Origin: Mycosarcoma maydis
Lineage: Eukaryota > Basidiomycota > Ustilaginomycetes > Ustilaginales
Direction of reading: 5' to 3'
Length of the DNA stretch: 64,000 nt
Assembly: GCF_000328475.2 (NCBI RefSeq)
Contig: NC_026498.1
Span: 186,001-250,000 of the forward strand
Under the pieces are notes generated by a model. That model was given only the letters and a program-made list of their open reading frames with translations, ran no database searches and was not told the origin of the DNA. A program made the position numbers and the translations under genes. Positions 54,554 to 64,000 of the stretch are shown one piece after another; position 1 is the first letter of the stretch, and the number at the start of each line of letters is the position of its first letter.

Positions 54554-56397
54554 TCAACACTGCTTGGCGTAACCTTTTGCCTGTACACCGCTATCTTTTG
54601 GCAGACCGCCTCTGTGCTTGTCGTGAGCAGCGTTGTGGTGGCCTGTGCTCTTTTCGGCGTCCTTGGCAGCGGTAGAATCGTCATGCTTGGAGCTGGTGAG
54701 CTCGGCGAGATGTCTGAAACCGCCGTCGTTGGCCTGTTTCTCGAGACTCTGTGTGATGGTGATAATGTCGTAGACGAGTTGCTCGATCATAGTCTCGCTG
54801 AGATTTTCCCTGACGACTACGCGGAGGATGTCGATGTGTTCAAGGTCAGGGGAGAGGTTGTAGTTGGGGACGATCCAGCCTTTGGCGCGCAGAAGGGTTT
54901 GCATCCAGCGTTGTTCGAGATTTGGGTTACGTTTGCGGAAGTCTTCGGACCAGCGGAACGAGACAACGGGCAGACCGGGTCGGTACATCTCAGCCGAGTG
55001 TTGATTGAGCTGTTCATGGCTCTGCGTAGATGACGTAAGTTTGGATCCGGCCTGTTGGATCAGCGCAGCAGCGCCAGTAGCAGCGGATGGGCTAGACACG
55101 GGCTTGTGAATCTCAGACAAGACCTGGTAGAGCCCAGAGTTTTCAAGCGCTCGAGAGAGAAGTCGTGCATTCTGCAGGTCAGACTGCATCACGCGTCGAT
55201 AGCCTTCAAAGCCGAGATTGATAAAGTTGAACAGCTGTCCAATAACCGGGTGTGCAGGACGCGAGAAGTTGAGACCGAACGAGTACTCGACTGAGCCGAG
55301 GTAGTGCAGTTCAAAGATGAGCTCCTTGGGCACCTGCTCGTTATCCCTGAACAGCACCCAGCCAAGGCCAGGGTAGACCATGCCGAACTTGTGACCAGAC
55401 GTGTTGATGCTGGCTACGCGCGCAATTTCGAAGCTCCACTTGAGCTCCGGTGTAGCGAACGGCGCGACCATGGCACCAGATGCACCGTCGACATGGATCG
55501 GGATCGAGATGCCAGTTTTGCTCTCGTACTCGTCCAGCAGCTTGCTCATACCCTCGACGTCTTCGTAGTGGCCCGTGTAGGTGGAGCCCAGAATGACGAC
55601 TACGCAGATCGTGTTTTCGTCCACCATCTCGATGGCTTTGTTGATGTCTAGGCAGTAGCGCGACTCGTGGCTCACTGGAACCAGACGCTCTTCGACGTCA
55701 AAGTAGCGTGCGAACTTCTCGATGGCCACCTGCGCGTTAGAGCCGAATACCATGTTGGGACCAGGTTCCTTGAACGACTTGCCCTGCGCCTTCATCCTGT
55801 GTTGCCAGCGCTTCTTGGCGGCGAGGCACGCGAGCATAATCGCCTCGGACGAACCCGTAGTAGCAACACCCATCGCCGGCTTTCGCTTGCCGTTTTCATC
55901 CTTCTCCGTGGGCGCCTTCCACAGATCAGCAAGCATCGATACCGCGCGATTATGAAAAGACATGGTGGCTGGATACTCATCCTGGTCACACAGGTTAACC
56001 ATCATGGTTTCCGACATGAGTTTGGTAGCTTCTTTGGGCATCCACGTGTGAACGAACGAGGCCAAGTTCAGCGTGGGTTTGCCGTCCAGGCTAAGCTCGG
56101 ACGAGAGAAGCTAGAGTCGAACACCGAGGCAAGAACAATGCCAAAACAGATCAGCTCGATTCAAAAACCAGTCCTCTGCAAAGTGTTGCGTCTTACCTCA
56201 TAAGTGGCTTCGGCATCGGTACCTTTCTGAGGAATCTTGTACTTGGGGATAGGTTCCGTGACGTAACGACCTGCGTGCGCGCCAGAGTGGTACGCACGTG
56301 CATGCTTGCCCGCCGGATGCTCGAGCAGGCCTAGAATCGGGTGGTCCGCCGCCTGCTCGATGAGCTCCTCGGGGTCGATGTGCTGGCTGAGAGACAT
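54554..56397 (-). CDS. Glutamate decarboxylase
   Basis: The model has two exons, 56197-56397 and 54554-56110, with an 86-nt intron (GTAAGA donor, CTCTAG acceptor, phase 0) and 585 residues. The join yields [28 protein letters not shown], the standard GAD entry. This PLP enzyme makes GABA from glutamate and consumes a proton. The PLP lysine is Lys308 in NTSGHKFGMVYPGLGW, and Asp275 in HVDGASGA pairs with the cofactor nitrogen. The first exon begins MSLSQHIDPEEL. The C-terminal tail of about 40 residues is rich in His, Lys and Asp. It lacks the aromatic calmodulin-binding pattern known from plant GADs. The enzyme is cytosolic and usually stress-related. Confidence 0.96.
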
Positions 56398-58237
56398 GGT
56401 CGAAGGTGGAAAGCTCTTGTGTGCGCGGAGCCGAGGTCTGTGCGGATGGTAGACACAATGATGGTACCACTCGCTCCGGTACCCCAGAGTTATATACGAA
56501 ACGTAGACAAGCACACGCACCTAATGACGTTACCTGTTCGTCAGCATCGATCGGAGCGCAAACAGTCGTGAGTACCGCACAGCCGAAGCCGACGGTCTAG
56601 CTCAACGTCAGCACCGAGAAAGCGCACCTCGCAAAGCAGAATCACCAACCTGAATCTTCTCGCACGGCCCTGCGTCCTTTACCACACACGCTTGAATTGA
56701 CTGTACAAATAAGTTATGTCCGTGGCACTGTGACTGTGACTGGCTCTGATCGGACCAGCCTGCCGACAAGCACCAGATCAGCATCGGAAACGTGAACCCA
56801 ACCGTCACCAGTCGCAAATCCGAGAGGGTCCACACAGAGCTGAGCTGCACAGGCCAGTCACGAGTCTATTTTTCATCCAGGCATCACACCAACACTGTTC
56901 AACTGCTCCTGCCGAGAAATCAGTCACTGGTTCCTTGCTCTCTGCTCAGCTTGCTTTTCGGCACGACGATCGAATCTCGGCCTCATTATTTACGATGCTA
57001 GCACTTGTGACTTGAACGAAGAGCAACGTCAGCGTTTTGCCAGGCCAGTATTCAAGGTAGCCACCAGCGCACCATCGGTGCGTTTCCCACGCTTCCCAGA
57101 AATCGATTCCCCCTCTGCTTCTGGCATGCCCTGTGTATACACGATCCTGCGACTTACCCATGCCACCAGAGTGATCTCGGCGGTGGATCCGACCTGACCA
57201 CTCGTTTGCACAAAGCAAGAAGACCAGTCAGAGTCACTTGGATTCCAAAAAAAAACCGTCTCGTGCCGTCTAATGACGCACCACCTGCAGCTGACCAAAT
57301 CACGAATGACAAGCCAGCTTCGCGCGCCGGAAGCCGCCGGTCGACGCGTTCCTAAATTCGATTCGTGATTTGGCCTGCCGTGTTTGGTGCGTCGTTTGGC
57401 TCCCCTTCGGCGGCGCGCTTTGCTGTGTACTTCGACAGTCACGAGTGCATTCTTGATTGGCCGTGAACTTTGCAAGTAGATGGATGAATACCACCATTAG
57501 CCCAAAGACAAGGGACAGCTTTTCGTTGCAAGCCGTCTGATTTCGAGTAGGCAAGCACGAAACTTTCCCGAAATACAGTACATTCACCACGCCGCAACCG
57601 TCCGTTCGCAGAGAGCGCACCACCACGATCCCCTCGATTGTCACTCTCTGGGTTGAAACAAGCACTCACGACTCACGACTGTCATGCAAATTCACCATTA
57701 GAAGCAAAGCTGGGACCATGCCCCCTTTGCTCGCCTATACTTTTCACCTCCTTTCAGCGTAGTGTGCACGTCGCACTCCTCCGCTTGCAGCCTCGCTTCG
57801 CTTCTCAATCTATTTAGCTTCTGCACTCCTCCGAGACAGAAAGTTCAGCTCACCTCTGTTCAAACCGCATCTTAAACATCCGCGCAGGAGCAACATTGAA
57901 CACAGTAGCCAGAACAAAGATGGGGATACAGATTCGAGTGTGCTGTACAAGGTGCTTGAGCAGAAGAGAAATCCGTGCTAGAGTCGTTTAAAGAGTATCT
58001 AGGACGGAAAGCAGCTGAACGAATCAAGGTAGAGGGCCGAGGGCGCCGGTTCCTATTCTTACCAGCCTGATTACCAGATCAAGGCCATGCAAACCCTCGA
58101 GAGGTTGGGCTACACATGATTGAACGAAAAACAAAGAGCTGAGTGAAGGGGGTCAGAGGTGAGGTGGTTGACAAAGACAATCCTGGGCGTCCAGCAATCA
58201 AGCAAGATATGGAATTGAATGAAAGTGTGGGGGGCGC
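56398..58237. other. Intergenic region
   Basis: No gene is convincingly supported in 1.84 kb between the decarboxylase start and the GPI-protein 3' end. Heptamer words lie near 56568, 57299, 57364, 57440 and, as a tandem TCACGAC pair, 57666-57678. Around 57760-57900 the plus strand is pyrimidine-rich and resembles a promoter. The following reading frames are broken by stops (see rejected items). Confidence 0.5.
56488..56496 (-). promoter_or_regulatory. Probable TATA box of the glutamate decarboxylase gene
   Basis: On the minus strand the sequence reads GTATATAAC, about 95 nt upstream of the ATG at 56397. This is a good TATA element at the usual distance for a fungal gene. Confidence 0.5.
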
Positions 58238-58774
58238 TCATAGCAGAAGAGCAGCACCCAGCACAACAGCGCAGCTCAACGCTGTCAGCTGCACCACGGC
58301 ACTGCTAATGCCCATCACATGTCCGCCGTTCGAATTTAGGGTAGCAGTTGGACTGGCGTTGCTGTTACCACTACTAGCAAGACCGCCAAGGCCCATTCTG
58401 CCTCCGCTGCTTGCGGTGTTGGCGGGGCCGCCGTTAGTCACCGTTCTCGTGCTTGTCAGTGCATTTGCTCTGCTGGCTCCCCCCGTGTACGCTGCACTTG
58501 CACCTGCCGCTGCCAATGACGAGATAAAAGCCGAGTCGAGCGTGGTGTATGTCGCCAGTGCTGGTGTTCCTGCAGGTGCAGTGACGGGCGCGTTCTGTGT
58601 TGCCGTCACCACGCCGTTTCCACCCGCGGTGGAGCAGGAGCCGAATTCGACACACGCAGATTGCGCATTGTTCGTCGTCAAGGGTGGCGCTCCTTGCTGT
58701 GCCACCGATAGGTGGCAGAGTGCTAGGAGCGCAACAGACAGCGCCAAAAGCGTCGTTGTAGAGGTTCGTGGCAT
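58238..58774 (-). CDS. Small secreted GPI-anchored protein
   Basis: The 178-residue protein is counted from ATG 58774 (MPRTSTTTLLALSVALLALC). The signal peptide ends near SVAQQ. The mature part is short and Ala/Thr/Gly/Ser-rich, with two cysteines in ACVEFGSCSTAGG, and is likely O-glycosylated. The C-terminus has a hydrophobic run (VVQLTALSCAVVLGAALLL) preceded by small residues (SNGGHVMG), the layout of a GPI-anchor signal. It has no recognised domain. Such proteins sit on the plasma membrane or in the cell wall. A smut-specific surface or effector-like role is possible but is not shown. No introns are needed. Confidence 0.75.
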   Translation of the reverse strand: MPRTSTTTLLALSVALLALCHLSVAQQGAPPLTTNNAQSACVEFGSCSTAGGNGVVTATQNAPVTAPAGTPALATYTTLDSAFISSLAAAGASAAYTGGASRANALTSTRTVTNGGPANTASSGGRMGLGGLASSGNSNASPTATLNSNGGHVMGISSAVVQLTALSCAVVLGAALLL

Positions 58775-59677
58775 CGTTCGGTATTCGTGCAGCAGTGATT
58801 GCTCCCGCACCGGCTTTTATGGCTCGCAAGTGCTTTTCTAGTGGGTGCAGATTTGTGACTGATTTCGATGCTAGGATGTGAGGATTGAGGATGATTGCAA
58901 TATGAATTGGCTTCGCGCGCAGCTATGACCGCGAATACTTGTAGGTGATATAGCGATGGGCGCTTGTTGGATGGTGATGGTGAGAATCAAAGAACAACAT
59001 CACAGCAGAGATCGAGAACTCCTGAAACCTGCCAGATGGGGAAACAGCCATCGACCTCTAGCGCCAAATCCGGGGCAATTCTATCGTGTCACAAACATGA
59101 GTAACTATCGCTGCGCGCAGGCGAGCGGTCGTGCAACCAAGTGTTCTTTGCAACTTTCAATTTGCGCCCGAAATGGTCGAAATGGGCGCCAACGCTTCCG
59201 TCACATGAGGCTCATCTGATGCCGGGGTAATCGACCTTGCATGATTTCGAGCTGCGCCAACAGGAGCTGTCGCACTTTCTTTTTCTTAACTTACACAGTA
59301 CAGAGTAAGTTAGCGTGTCTTGCGTGTCTTTAGCTCTCACCGGGGGAAAGTTTAATCCTTTCACACAGTTTGACGTTCCTGGATCGGGGGGACGGTCCCG
59401 ATTCGACTATTGCTCGACGTCCTTCGAGCTTGCAGCCTTGTAGGCAGACTCGTCCATTCCGACTTCGAGTCCTCAACCTCTACAGCCTCGTGTCTGTTGA
59501 TCTTGTCCGTGCACCTGAACACTCATCACTATCAGAGTTGGCGCAGGATACACGATACCGATTGTTCGCTGTTCAAAGTGGATGTTCTCACATTCTCCCT
59601 TTCACGTACTTCAATTCTCAGACTCAACACTGTGAGCCAACAAGCACGTCGCGATTGCCAAATGTTATCCAATTTCA
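58775..59677. other. Intergenic region
   Basis: This region lies upstream of the GPI-protein gene and downstream of the MTHFR gene, both on the minus strand. A TAAGTTAG octamer is at 59306-59313. The frames at 59370-59740 on the plus strand have no recognisable features. Unlike most other spacers, I noticed no tandem heptamer array here. Confidence 0.45.
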
Positions 59678-61732
59678 CTACTCGGCCAAAAATTGCCACA
59701 GCGCTTCCTTGTCTTTGTAATCATGATGCACAACAGTGACCAGCCATCTTGCCTCCCTGATCTCGTCGATCAGCTGTCTGCTTGCCGACTTTTTCGGGAA
59801 GAGCAGCGACCATTCCGCCCAGATTTCAAACGCTTCCTCCCTCCACGCTTCGAAGCTCTGCCTTTCGATAATGGTGGATTGGACGATCTCCTTGCCTGGA
59901 AAGACTGCCCATGTGACCGTGTTGGCTTCTTCATCGCCGAGGTTCGACTGAAAATCTCCCTTGGCATTGCCTGCGAAATAGGTGATCGGCGCACTAGCTC
60001 CCAGAGCGTCGATGCGAGCAACGAGGCGGTCTTTGTCCGATGACGACACGAAGAGCTCGACAAACGATTTCTGGAAAACGAAGCCGCCAGGTGGACCAAA
60101 TCCGACGATCGGGTCGGTAGAAGGTGCGCCATCCACTGCCGGTTGCGAGCCAACGGACCACCACCCCTTACCCGCCGACTGCGACGCATTCTCAGCGAGA
60201 CGGTTCAATGTGAGCAGATGATCGCGAATTTGCAGTGTTTCGTTCATCAGAGGCGCATCGCACCATGGTATGCACGAGATCTTCTCTTCCAGATAAAAAC
60301 CAAATATTCTGGAAATGTCGGTCAGGCTCACCGGATGACCCCAAATACGCAGCGCGTCTTGAGGTGGAACCTTGAGACTGACGCCATATCCGTCCATTTC
60401 ACCGAATGCGGGACTGCGAGAATCACCGTATCGTCCATTAGGAAATTCGTCCCACGTGCTTGTTTCAGGAACTTGGTATGAGCTCGACGTTCTTGCCAAG
60501 GTGCGTGCAAGTGCTTCTTGTGTGGTGACCTTAAAGTCTTTGGGCGTGTTGGTACCGGTACGATCGGAAAGCATCTGGTTCTTGGTGTTCTCGAGATGCA
60601 GATGAGCGGGGATACCCCGGAGGCGGGCATCGGATTCTTGCTGCGCTCCCACATCCGTCTTCCAGCCGAGGCCTTCGAGAATACGCTCTATGCTCTTTTC
60701 CAGGTTGAGCGAGCAAAGGTGGAAACCGCGAACGTCAGTTTCAAGGAAGATGCGCCCGACCATGTGAATGCTGAGCGAGACGCCGTACTCTTTGACCGCA
60801 GCGTCATCGCTCTTGATGGGCTCGAGGGCGTCGAGGATGAGTTGGGGCACTTGCACTTTGCAGAGGTTGGTCATGCGTCGGAAGCTCGAGTAGTTCTGAA
60901 TCGGCATGATTCCAGGCAAGATAGGGATCGTGATGCCGATCTCGCGGCAGTCCCTGTACCATTCGAGGAATCGGTCGACGTCGTAAAAGAGTTGGGTGAT
61001 GATGTACTGTGCGCCTGCATCTTGCTTGTCCTTGAGGTAGCGAAGGTCGCGGTTCACGTCTCGATCGACATAATCAGCGTGACCCTCGGGATAGCCGGCT
61101 ACCCCGATGCAAAAGTAGTTGCCGTGGCGCTGGCGGATGTACCGAACGAGATCGGTGGCATGCTGGAAGCGCTTGTCTGCTGCGATCCAGTACTCTTCTC
61201 CGCGTGGCGGGTCTCCACGCAGTGCGAGAATGTTCTTGATGCCCAAGCGCTTCGCCGTATCGAGCGTCTGGTCCAAGCTACTCTTCTCGACGTTGGTGCA
61301 GGTAAGGTGAAGACAGACATCACACGGATCAGCCCGCTCCTGTTCCCACTCTTGGCCGCCCTTGACATTTTCGATGTGCTGTTGCGTTCCGGAGCCAATG
61401 TGGTTGATCTCGGTCTGCACAAGTTCGACGTCCGGATCGAGCTTGCCTTTTTGTATCCTGCCGGCTAGCTCGAGCGACTTGCCTCCCGTGGTACCGCCTG
61501 CGCCCCATGTGACGTGAATCCAGCTTGGTTCAAGGTTGACATGCATGCGCGCGATACGATTGTAGAGATTGGCAAGACCTTGACTGGTCTTGGGCGGGAA
61601 GAACTCGAACGACCAGAAGGGGGCATCTCGCGTCAAAGCTGCCTGAATCTTGGTGGCAATGTGTGCTGGATCGCTTGGAGAGGCAGTGGCGCCATGCAGA
61701 GATGCCGACAGCGCAGCTGAGTCGGAAGCCAT
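59678..61732 (-). CDS. Methylenetetrahydrofolate reductase
   Basis: The 684-residue protein is counted from MASDSAALSAS. It reduces 5,10-methylenetetrahydrofolate to 5-methyltetrahydrofolate with FAD, supplying methyl groups for methionine synthesis. The N-terminal TIM-barrel catalytic domain (about 30-320) shows FWSFEFFPPKTSQGLANLYNRI, the conserved HVTWGAGGTT, ILALRGDPPRGEEYW and QLFYDVDRFLEW. The eukaryotic C-terminal regulatory domain follows, with WGHPVSLTDISRIF, GFVFQKSFVELFVS and AVFPGKEIVQSTIIERQSFEAWREEAF. The frame is open upstream, but this ATG fits. The length matches fungal enzymes of the Met13/Met12 kind. No intron is present. It is cytosolic. Confidence 0.96.
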   Translation of the reverse strand: MASDSAALSASLHGATASPSDPAHIATKIQAALTRDAPFWSFEFFPPKTSQGLANLYNRIARMHVNLEPSWIHVTWGAGGTTGGKSLELAGRIQKGKLDPDVELVQTEINHIGSGTQQHIENVKGGQEWEQERADPCDVCLHLTCTNVEKSSLDQTLDTAKRLGIKNILALRGDPPRGEEYWIAADKRFQHATDLVRYIRQRHGNYFCIGVAGYPEGHADYVDRDVNRDLRYLKDKQDAGAQYIITQLFYDVDRFLEWYRDCREIGITIPILPGIMPIQNYSSFRRMTNLCKVQVPQLILDALEPIKSDDAAVKEYGVSLSIHMVGRIFLETDVRGFHLCSLNLEKSIERILEGLGWKTDVGAQQESDARLRGIPAHLHLENTKNQMLSDRTGTNTPKDFKVTTQEALARTLARTSSSYQVPETSTWDEFPNGRYGDSRSPAFGEMDGYGVSLKVPPQDALRIWGHPVSLTDISRIFGFYLEEKISCIPWCDAPLMNETLQIRDHLLTLNRLAENASQSAGKGWWSVGSQPAVDGAPSTDPIVGFGPPGGFVFQKSFVELFVSSSDKDRLVARIDALGASAPITYFAGNAKGDFQSNLGDEEANTVTWAVFPGKEIVQSTIIERQSFEAWREEAFEIWAEWSLLFPKKSASRQLIDEIREARWLVTVVHHDYKDKEALWQFLAE

Positions 61733-61858
61733 TGTGATCAACAGACAGCTTGTCTGGGTGTCGAGGAAAGCAAATGCAGCTGGTGGGCCAAGATGGGAGA
61801 TATCCAGCCGGAAAAGGTTTCCTTCTTGCTTTGCAGTGTCATGCGAGCAAACACCCAT

Positions 61859-61878
61859 TCACGATTCACGATTCGTGA
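61859..61878. repeat. Heptamer array with orientation switch
   Basis: TCACGA starts at 61859 and 61866 and TCGTGA at 61873, all in 7-bp register. A second block follows at 61933-61975 with units in both orientations. Confidence 0.85.
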
Positions 61879-62966
61879 TAATTCTTGCATTTGCCAGACG
61901 CTACCTTGGTCCGAATTCCGAAGTTGTAATTTTCGTGATGATTCACGATTCGTGACCACGAATCGCGAATCGTGAATGGGTCGAGCGCAAGGCACGGCGT
62001 GAGGGCCACAGGGTTTGCTGTGGTCGTGGGTCGTGGTCGTAGGCAACGGGCGGGTGTACGTCTGTTGAGCTGTTAGGTCTAACATTTGTTATTTCTCCGT
62101 GTTCCCTTCGTGCTTGTCTGCGTTTGGGGTCCCCTTGCTCCACACTCGCTTCACTCGCTCGGCTCTACCTGTGTAAGTTGCTCGCGACTGTAAGTTAACT
62201 AAGTTAGAGGATGTGTAAGGAAAGGGCGTGCCGCCGGCCCATTCACGACTCGTGATGATGTTGTGCAAACCAAACGTTGAACAGTCCCAATCCTGAAGAT
62301 GACCAACGCCATACACGTACCCTCACCCCACCATCTTAGATACGAAGAAGCTTCTGTCCACCGGCAGTGACTTGTTAGTCGATCGAGCTCGAGGTAGCAG
62401 CGAGGTGGTTAGCATTTGAAGCAACAACGATGGTGATGGAAGTGAAGTGTGCGTCACGCCCGTCGAGCCAAGAGGTCTTGGCTCGAATTGAATGCAATCA
62501 CGAATCGTCATTTATGAAAGTCCCGAGTTTTGCAGCTCGAGGCTCTGCGGCACTCACAACCCACGACTCACGACTTGCGATTCACATTTTGCGGCCAATT
62601 TTGAAATTTTATTTGGTTGCTCTGTTCGGATTTCTTGCTTGGGCTGGCCTGCTCGCTCAGCATTTTGACGCAGGGTGCCGTTTTAGCGAGGCGTGGTGAC
62701 AAAATGCGGTCGAAGGATACTAACACAGCCGACCGGCACGTTGACGGCACTCGTCGCTTGCTGTTTGGCTTTTGGAGTAATATGTGGCTGTCATCAGTCA
62801 ATCCTTCAAGCACTCTTGACTAAGACGTTGGCTTCTACGGCGCATCGGTTTGCTGTGCGCTCTGGGCCCTTGATCTCGGAGCCCGCTGCCGAAGGGAAGG
62901 ATACGTCGCTTGCACTGCCTTGTGTAGCAGAAAGAGCGTGTTCGTTCGTGCTTACTGGCTCGACGG

Positions 62967-63066
62967 NNNNNNNNNNNNNNNNNNNNNNNNNNNNNNNNNN
63001 NNNNNNNNNNNNNNNNNNNNNNNNNNNNNNNNNNNNNNNNNNNNNNNNNNNNNNNNNNNNNNNNNN
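62967..63066. other. Assembly gap of 100 N
   Basis: Exactly 100 undetermined bases follow CGACGG and precede a GA tract. The round number suggests a gap placeholder of unknown true length. No coding call is made across it. Confidence 0.98.

Positions 63067-63111
<45 letters not shown>
63067..63111. repeat. (GA)n microsatellite beside the gap
   Basis: At least 22 GA units directly follow the N run. The tract probably caused the assembly break and may extend into the gap. Confidence 0.95.
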
Positions 63112-63115
<4 letters not shown>

Positions 63116-63557
63116 GGTGAGGCAGAGGCGCCGCCTCGCTTGTGCGCTGTTCTATCACGGAATGCGGTGTAGCGACTGTCCACTTTCAAACCTGCAGTGT
63201 GAATCGCGAATGACGCTCAATGCCGAAATTGTCTGGTCCTCCATCTCATTTATTTTAGTACATACCTCTTCGTCCTTCACCATCTAGCTTCCACACTCTC
63301 TTTCCCTCCGTCAAATCCCTACGTCTACCACTCATCTCTGAGCGCTCTCAAATCTCTTAGCAAGCAGCAAGATCGCCTTTAGCTTGCCTACACTACGTCT
63401 CTTACATGCTACTGCTGTCTACCGTGTCCCCTGTTTCGTCCCACTGCACAATCTATATACGCTACTTAAGTCCTCTGCAACTGTGCCAGCCCATTTCGAT
63501 ACCTAGAAAGGCGAACTTCTGCACATAGACTCAACGCCGCGCTAGCGTTCAATCAAA

Positions 63558-64000
63558 ATGCCCATATGTGGATCCTCACACATCCGGGACGAGGCGACAG
63601 AGAAGGCGCATCGCTCCGCCGGCACCCAAGTCGGTCCCTTCCAAGATGCGAGGCCACAATCCTCTCAACCCACCATTACTTCCGCAGTCGCTGCTGATCC
63701 CGCCCTCGCTCCCTCGGCTGCCGCAAAGCATCTCTTTCCTGTCCCCTCGGCTGCAAAACGAGGCGTCCTTCGTTTCAAGATCAAAGAGCAGCTCGAAGAA
63801 GGCAGAGGCAAACATTGGGTGTGGGACAAGGGTGCCGTCCATCATAGCAACCGCGAGCCAGATGATCAAGAGCTCGAACTTGTCCGTCTCAAATACGGAT
63901 ACAAACCAACCGATCAAGGCGGGCCATCTCGACTCTACCTCATGATCCTGGCCGATTGTCTCCTTCCGCTTCCCCGCAACCCCATGTCTGGTGTTGTCTC
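63558..64000 (+). CDS. Unrecognised protein, 3' end outside the window
   Basis: The ATG at 63558 follows AATCAAA, a good fungal start context, after a pyrimidine-rich leader. The frame stays open to the window end, giving at least 147 residues. The first 65 residues are Ala/Ser/Pro-rich. The next part, VLRFKIKEQLEEGRGKHWVW and LELVRLKYGYKPTDQGGPS, is charged with regular hydrophobic spacing and looks folded. I do not recognise the family and do not propose a function. A gene is more likely than chance because a long uninterrupted frame starts at a well-placed ATG and has C/G-rich third positions. Confidence 0.6.
   Translation, partial: MPICGSSHIRDEATEKAHRSAGTQVGPFQDARPQSSQPTITSAVAADPALAPSAAAKHLFPVPSAAKRGVLRFKIKEQLEEGRGKHWVWDKGAVHHSNREPDDQELELVRLKYGYKPTDQGGPSRLYLMILADCLLPLPRNPMSGVV

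Larger units (their letters stand above)
61733..63557. other. Intergenic region containing an assembly gap
   Basis: This region lies between the MTHFR start and the truncated terminal gene. Heptamer words are near 61859-61878, 61933-61975, 62240, 62500 and 62560-62577. A TAAGTTAG octamer is at 62200-62207. The N gap and a GA tract lie at 62967-63111. From 63240 to 63540 the plus strand is pyrimidine-rich, suggesting a promoter and leader. No gene is supported. Confidence 0.55.

Noticed and set aside
57029..57475. A 148-codon minus-strand open frame
   Set aside because: Composition is random-looking and it overlaps heptamer words and other frames of similar length.
57830..58120. Short coding-like stretches after a promoter-like region (for example DSSVLYKVLEQKRNP, then in another frame ESFKEYLGRKAAERIK)
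   Set aside because: Stops and a frame change interrupt it, and no family is recognisable. It could be a decayed gene, but chance is a sufficient explanation.
58143..58841. A 232-codon plus-strand frame over the GPI-protein gene
   Set aside because: It is antisense to a protein with signal peptide and GPI signal, so the minus-strand gene is preferred.
1..64000. tRNA, rRNA, transposon and CRISPR signals
   Set aside because: I found no tRNA-like T-arm with a matching cloverleaf, no rRNA, no reverse transcriptase or transposase frames, and no repeat-spacer array. The heptamer arrays are direct tandem repeats without spacers.

Overview
The window is nuclear DNA of a basidiomycete, most probably a smut fungus (Ustilaginales: Ustilago, Sporisorium or a relative). 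The inference rests on compact intron-poor genes, short introns (69-301 nt) with GTAAGT/GTACGT-type donors, C/G-ending codons, fungal families throughout (fused urease, fungal-length UDP-glucose epimerase, Msb1, Tap42, NatB auxiliary subunit, MICOS subunit, complex I subunit) and the general look of smut intergenic DNA. The species cannot be named from the sequence alone. A run of exactly 100 N marks an assembly gap.

Layout. 1-2736 holds no supported gene. 2737-7330 encodes a Sec14 (CRAL-TRIO) protein fused to an Iml2/TTC39 repeat region. Next come a 2-oxoglutarate oxygenase, an amidase on the opposite strand, a protein that looks like a LARP7/Pof8-type La-related protein, urease, a flavin-reductase-like protein, a MetX-family O-acetyltransferase (CysA/Cys2-like), free methionine-(R)-sulfoxide reductase and seipin. 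The middle carries a secreted GH92 mannosidase, complex I 15-kDa subunit, an aldo-keto reductase, Tap42, an unrecognised mitochondrial protein, ribosomal P0, a four-LIM protein, UDP-glucose 4-epimerase and a PrpF-family isomerase. The right part has a lysophospholipid acyltransferase, a Mic12-like protein, the NatB auxiliary subunit, an Msb1-type protein, glutamate decarboxylase, a small GPI-anchored protein, methylenetetrahydrofolate reductase and, past the gap, a gene cut by the window end.

The genes are housekeeping or lightly accessory and do not form a biosynthetic cluster. Several bear on shared themes: sulfur and one-carbon metabolism (MetX-family enzyme, fRMsr, MTHFR), nitrogen release (urease, amidase, glutamate decarboxylase) and lipid handling (Sec14-Iml2, seipin, acyltransferase).

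The most striking signal outside genes is a heptamer, TCGTGAN (or its complement NTCACGA), found in almost every intergenic region, often in tandem with an exact 7-bp period. The longest array, nine consecutive units at 34490-34552, lies upstream of the ribosomal P0 gene. The most interesting protein is the LARP7/Pof8 candidate, which would act in telomerase RNA or U6 snRNA biogenesis.
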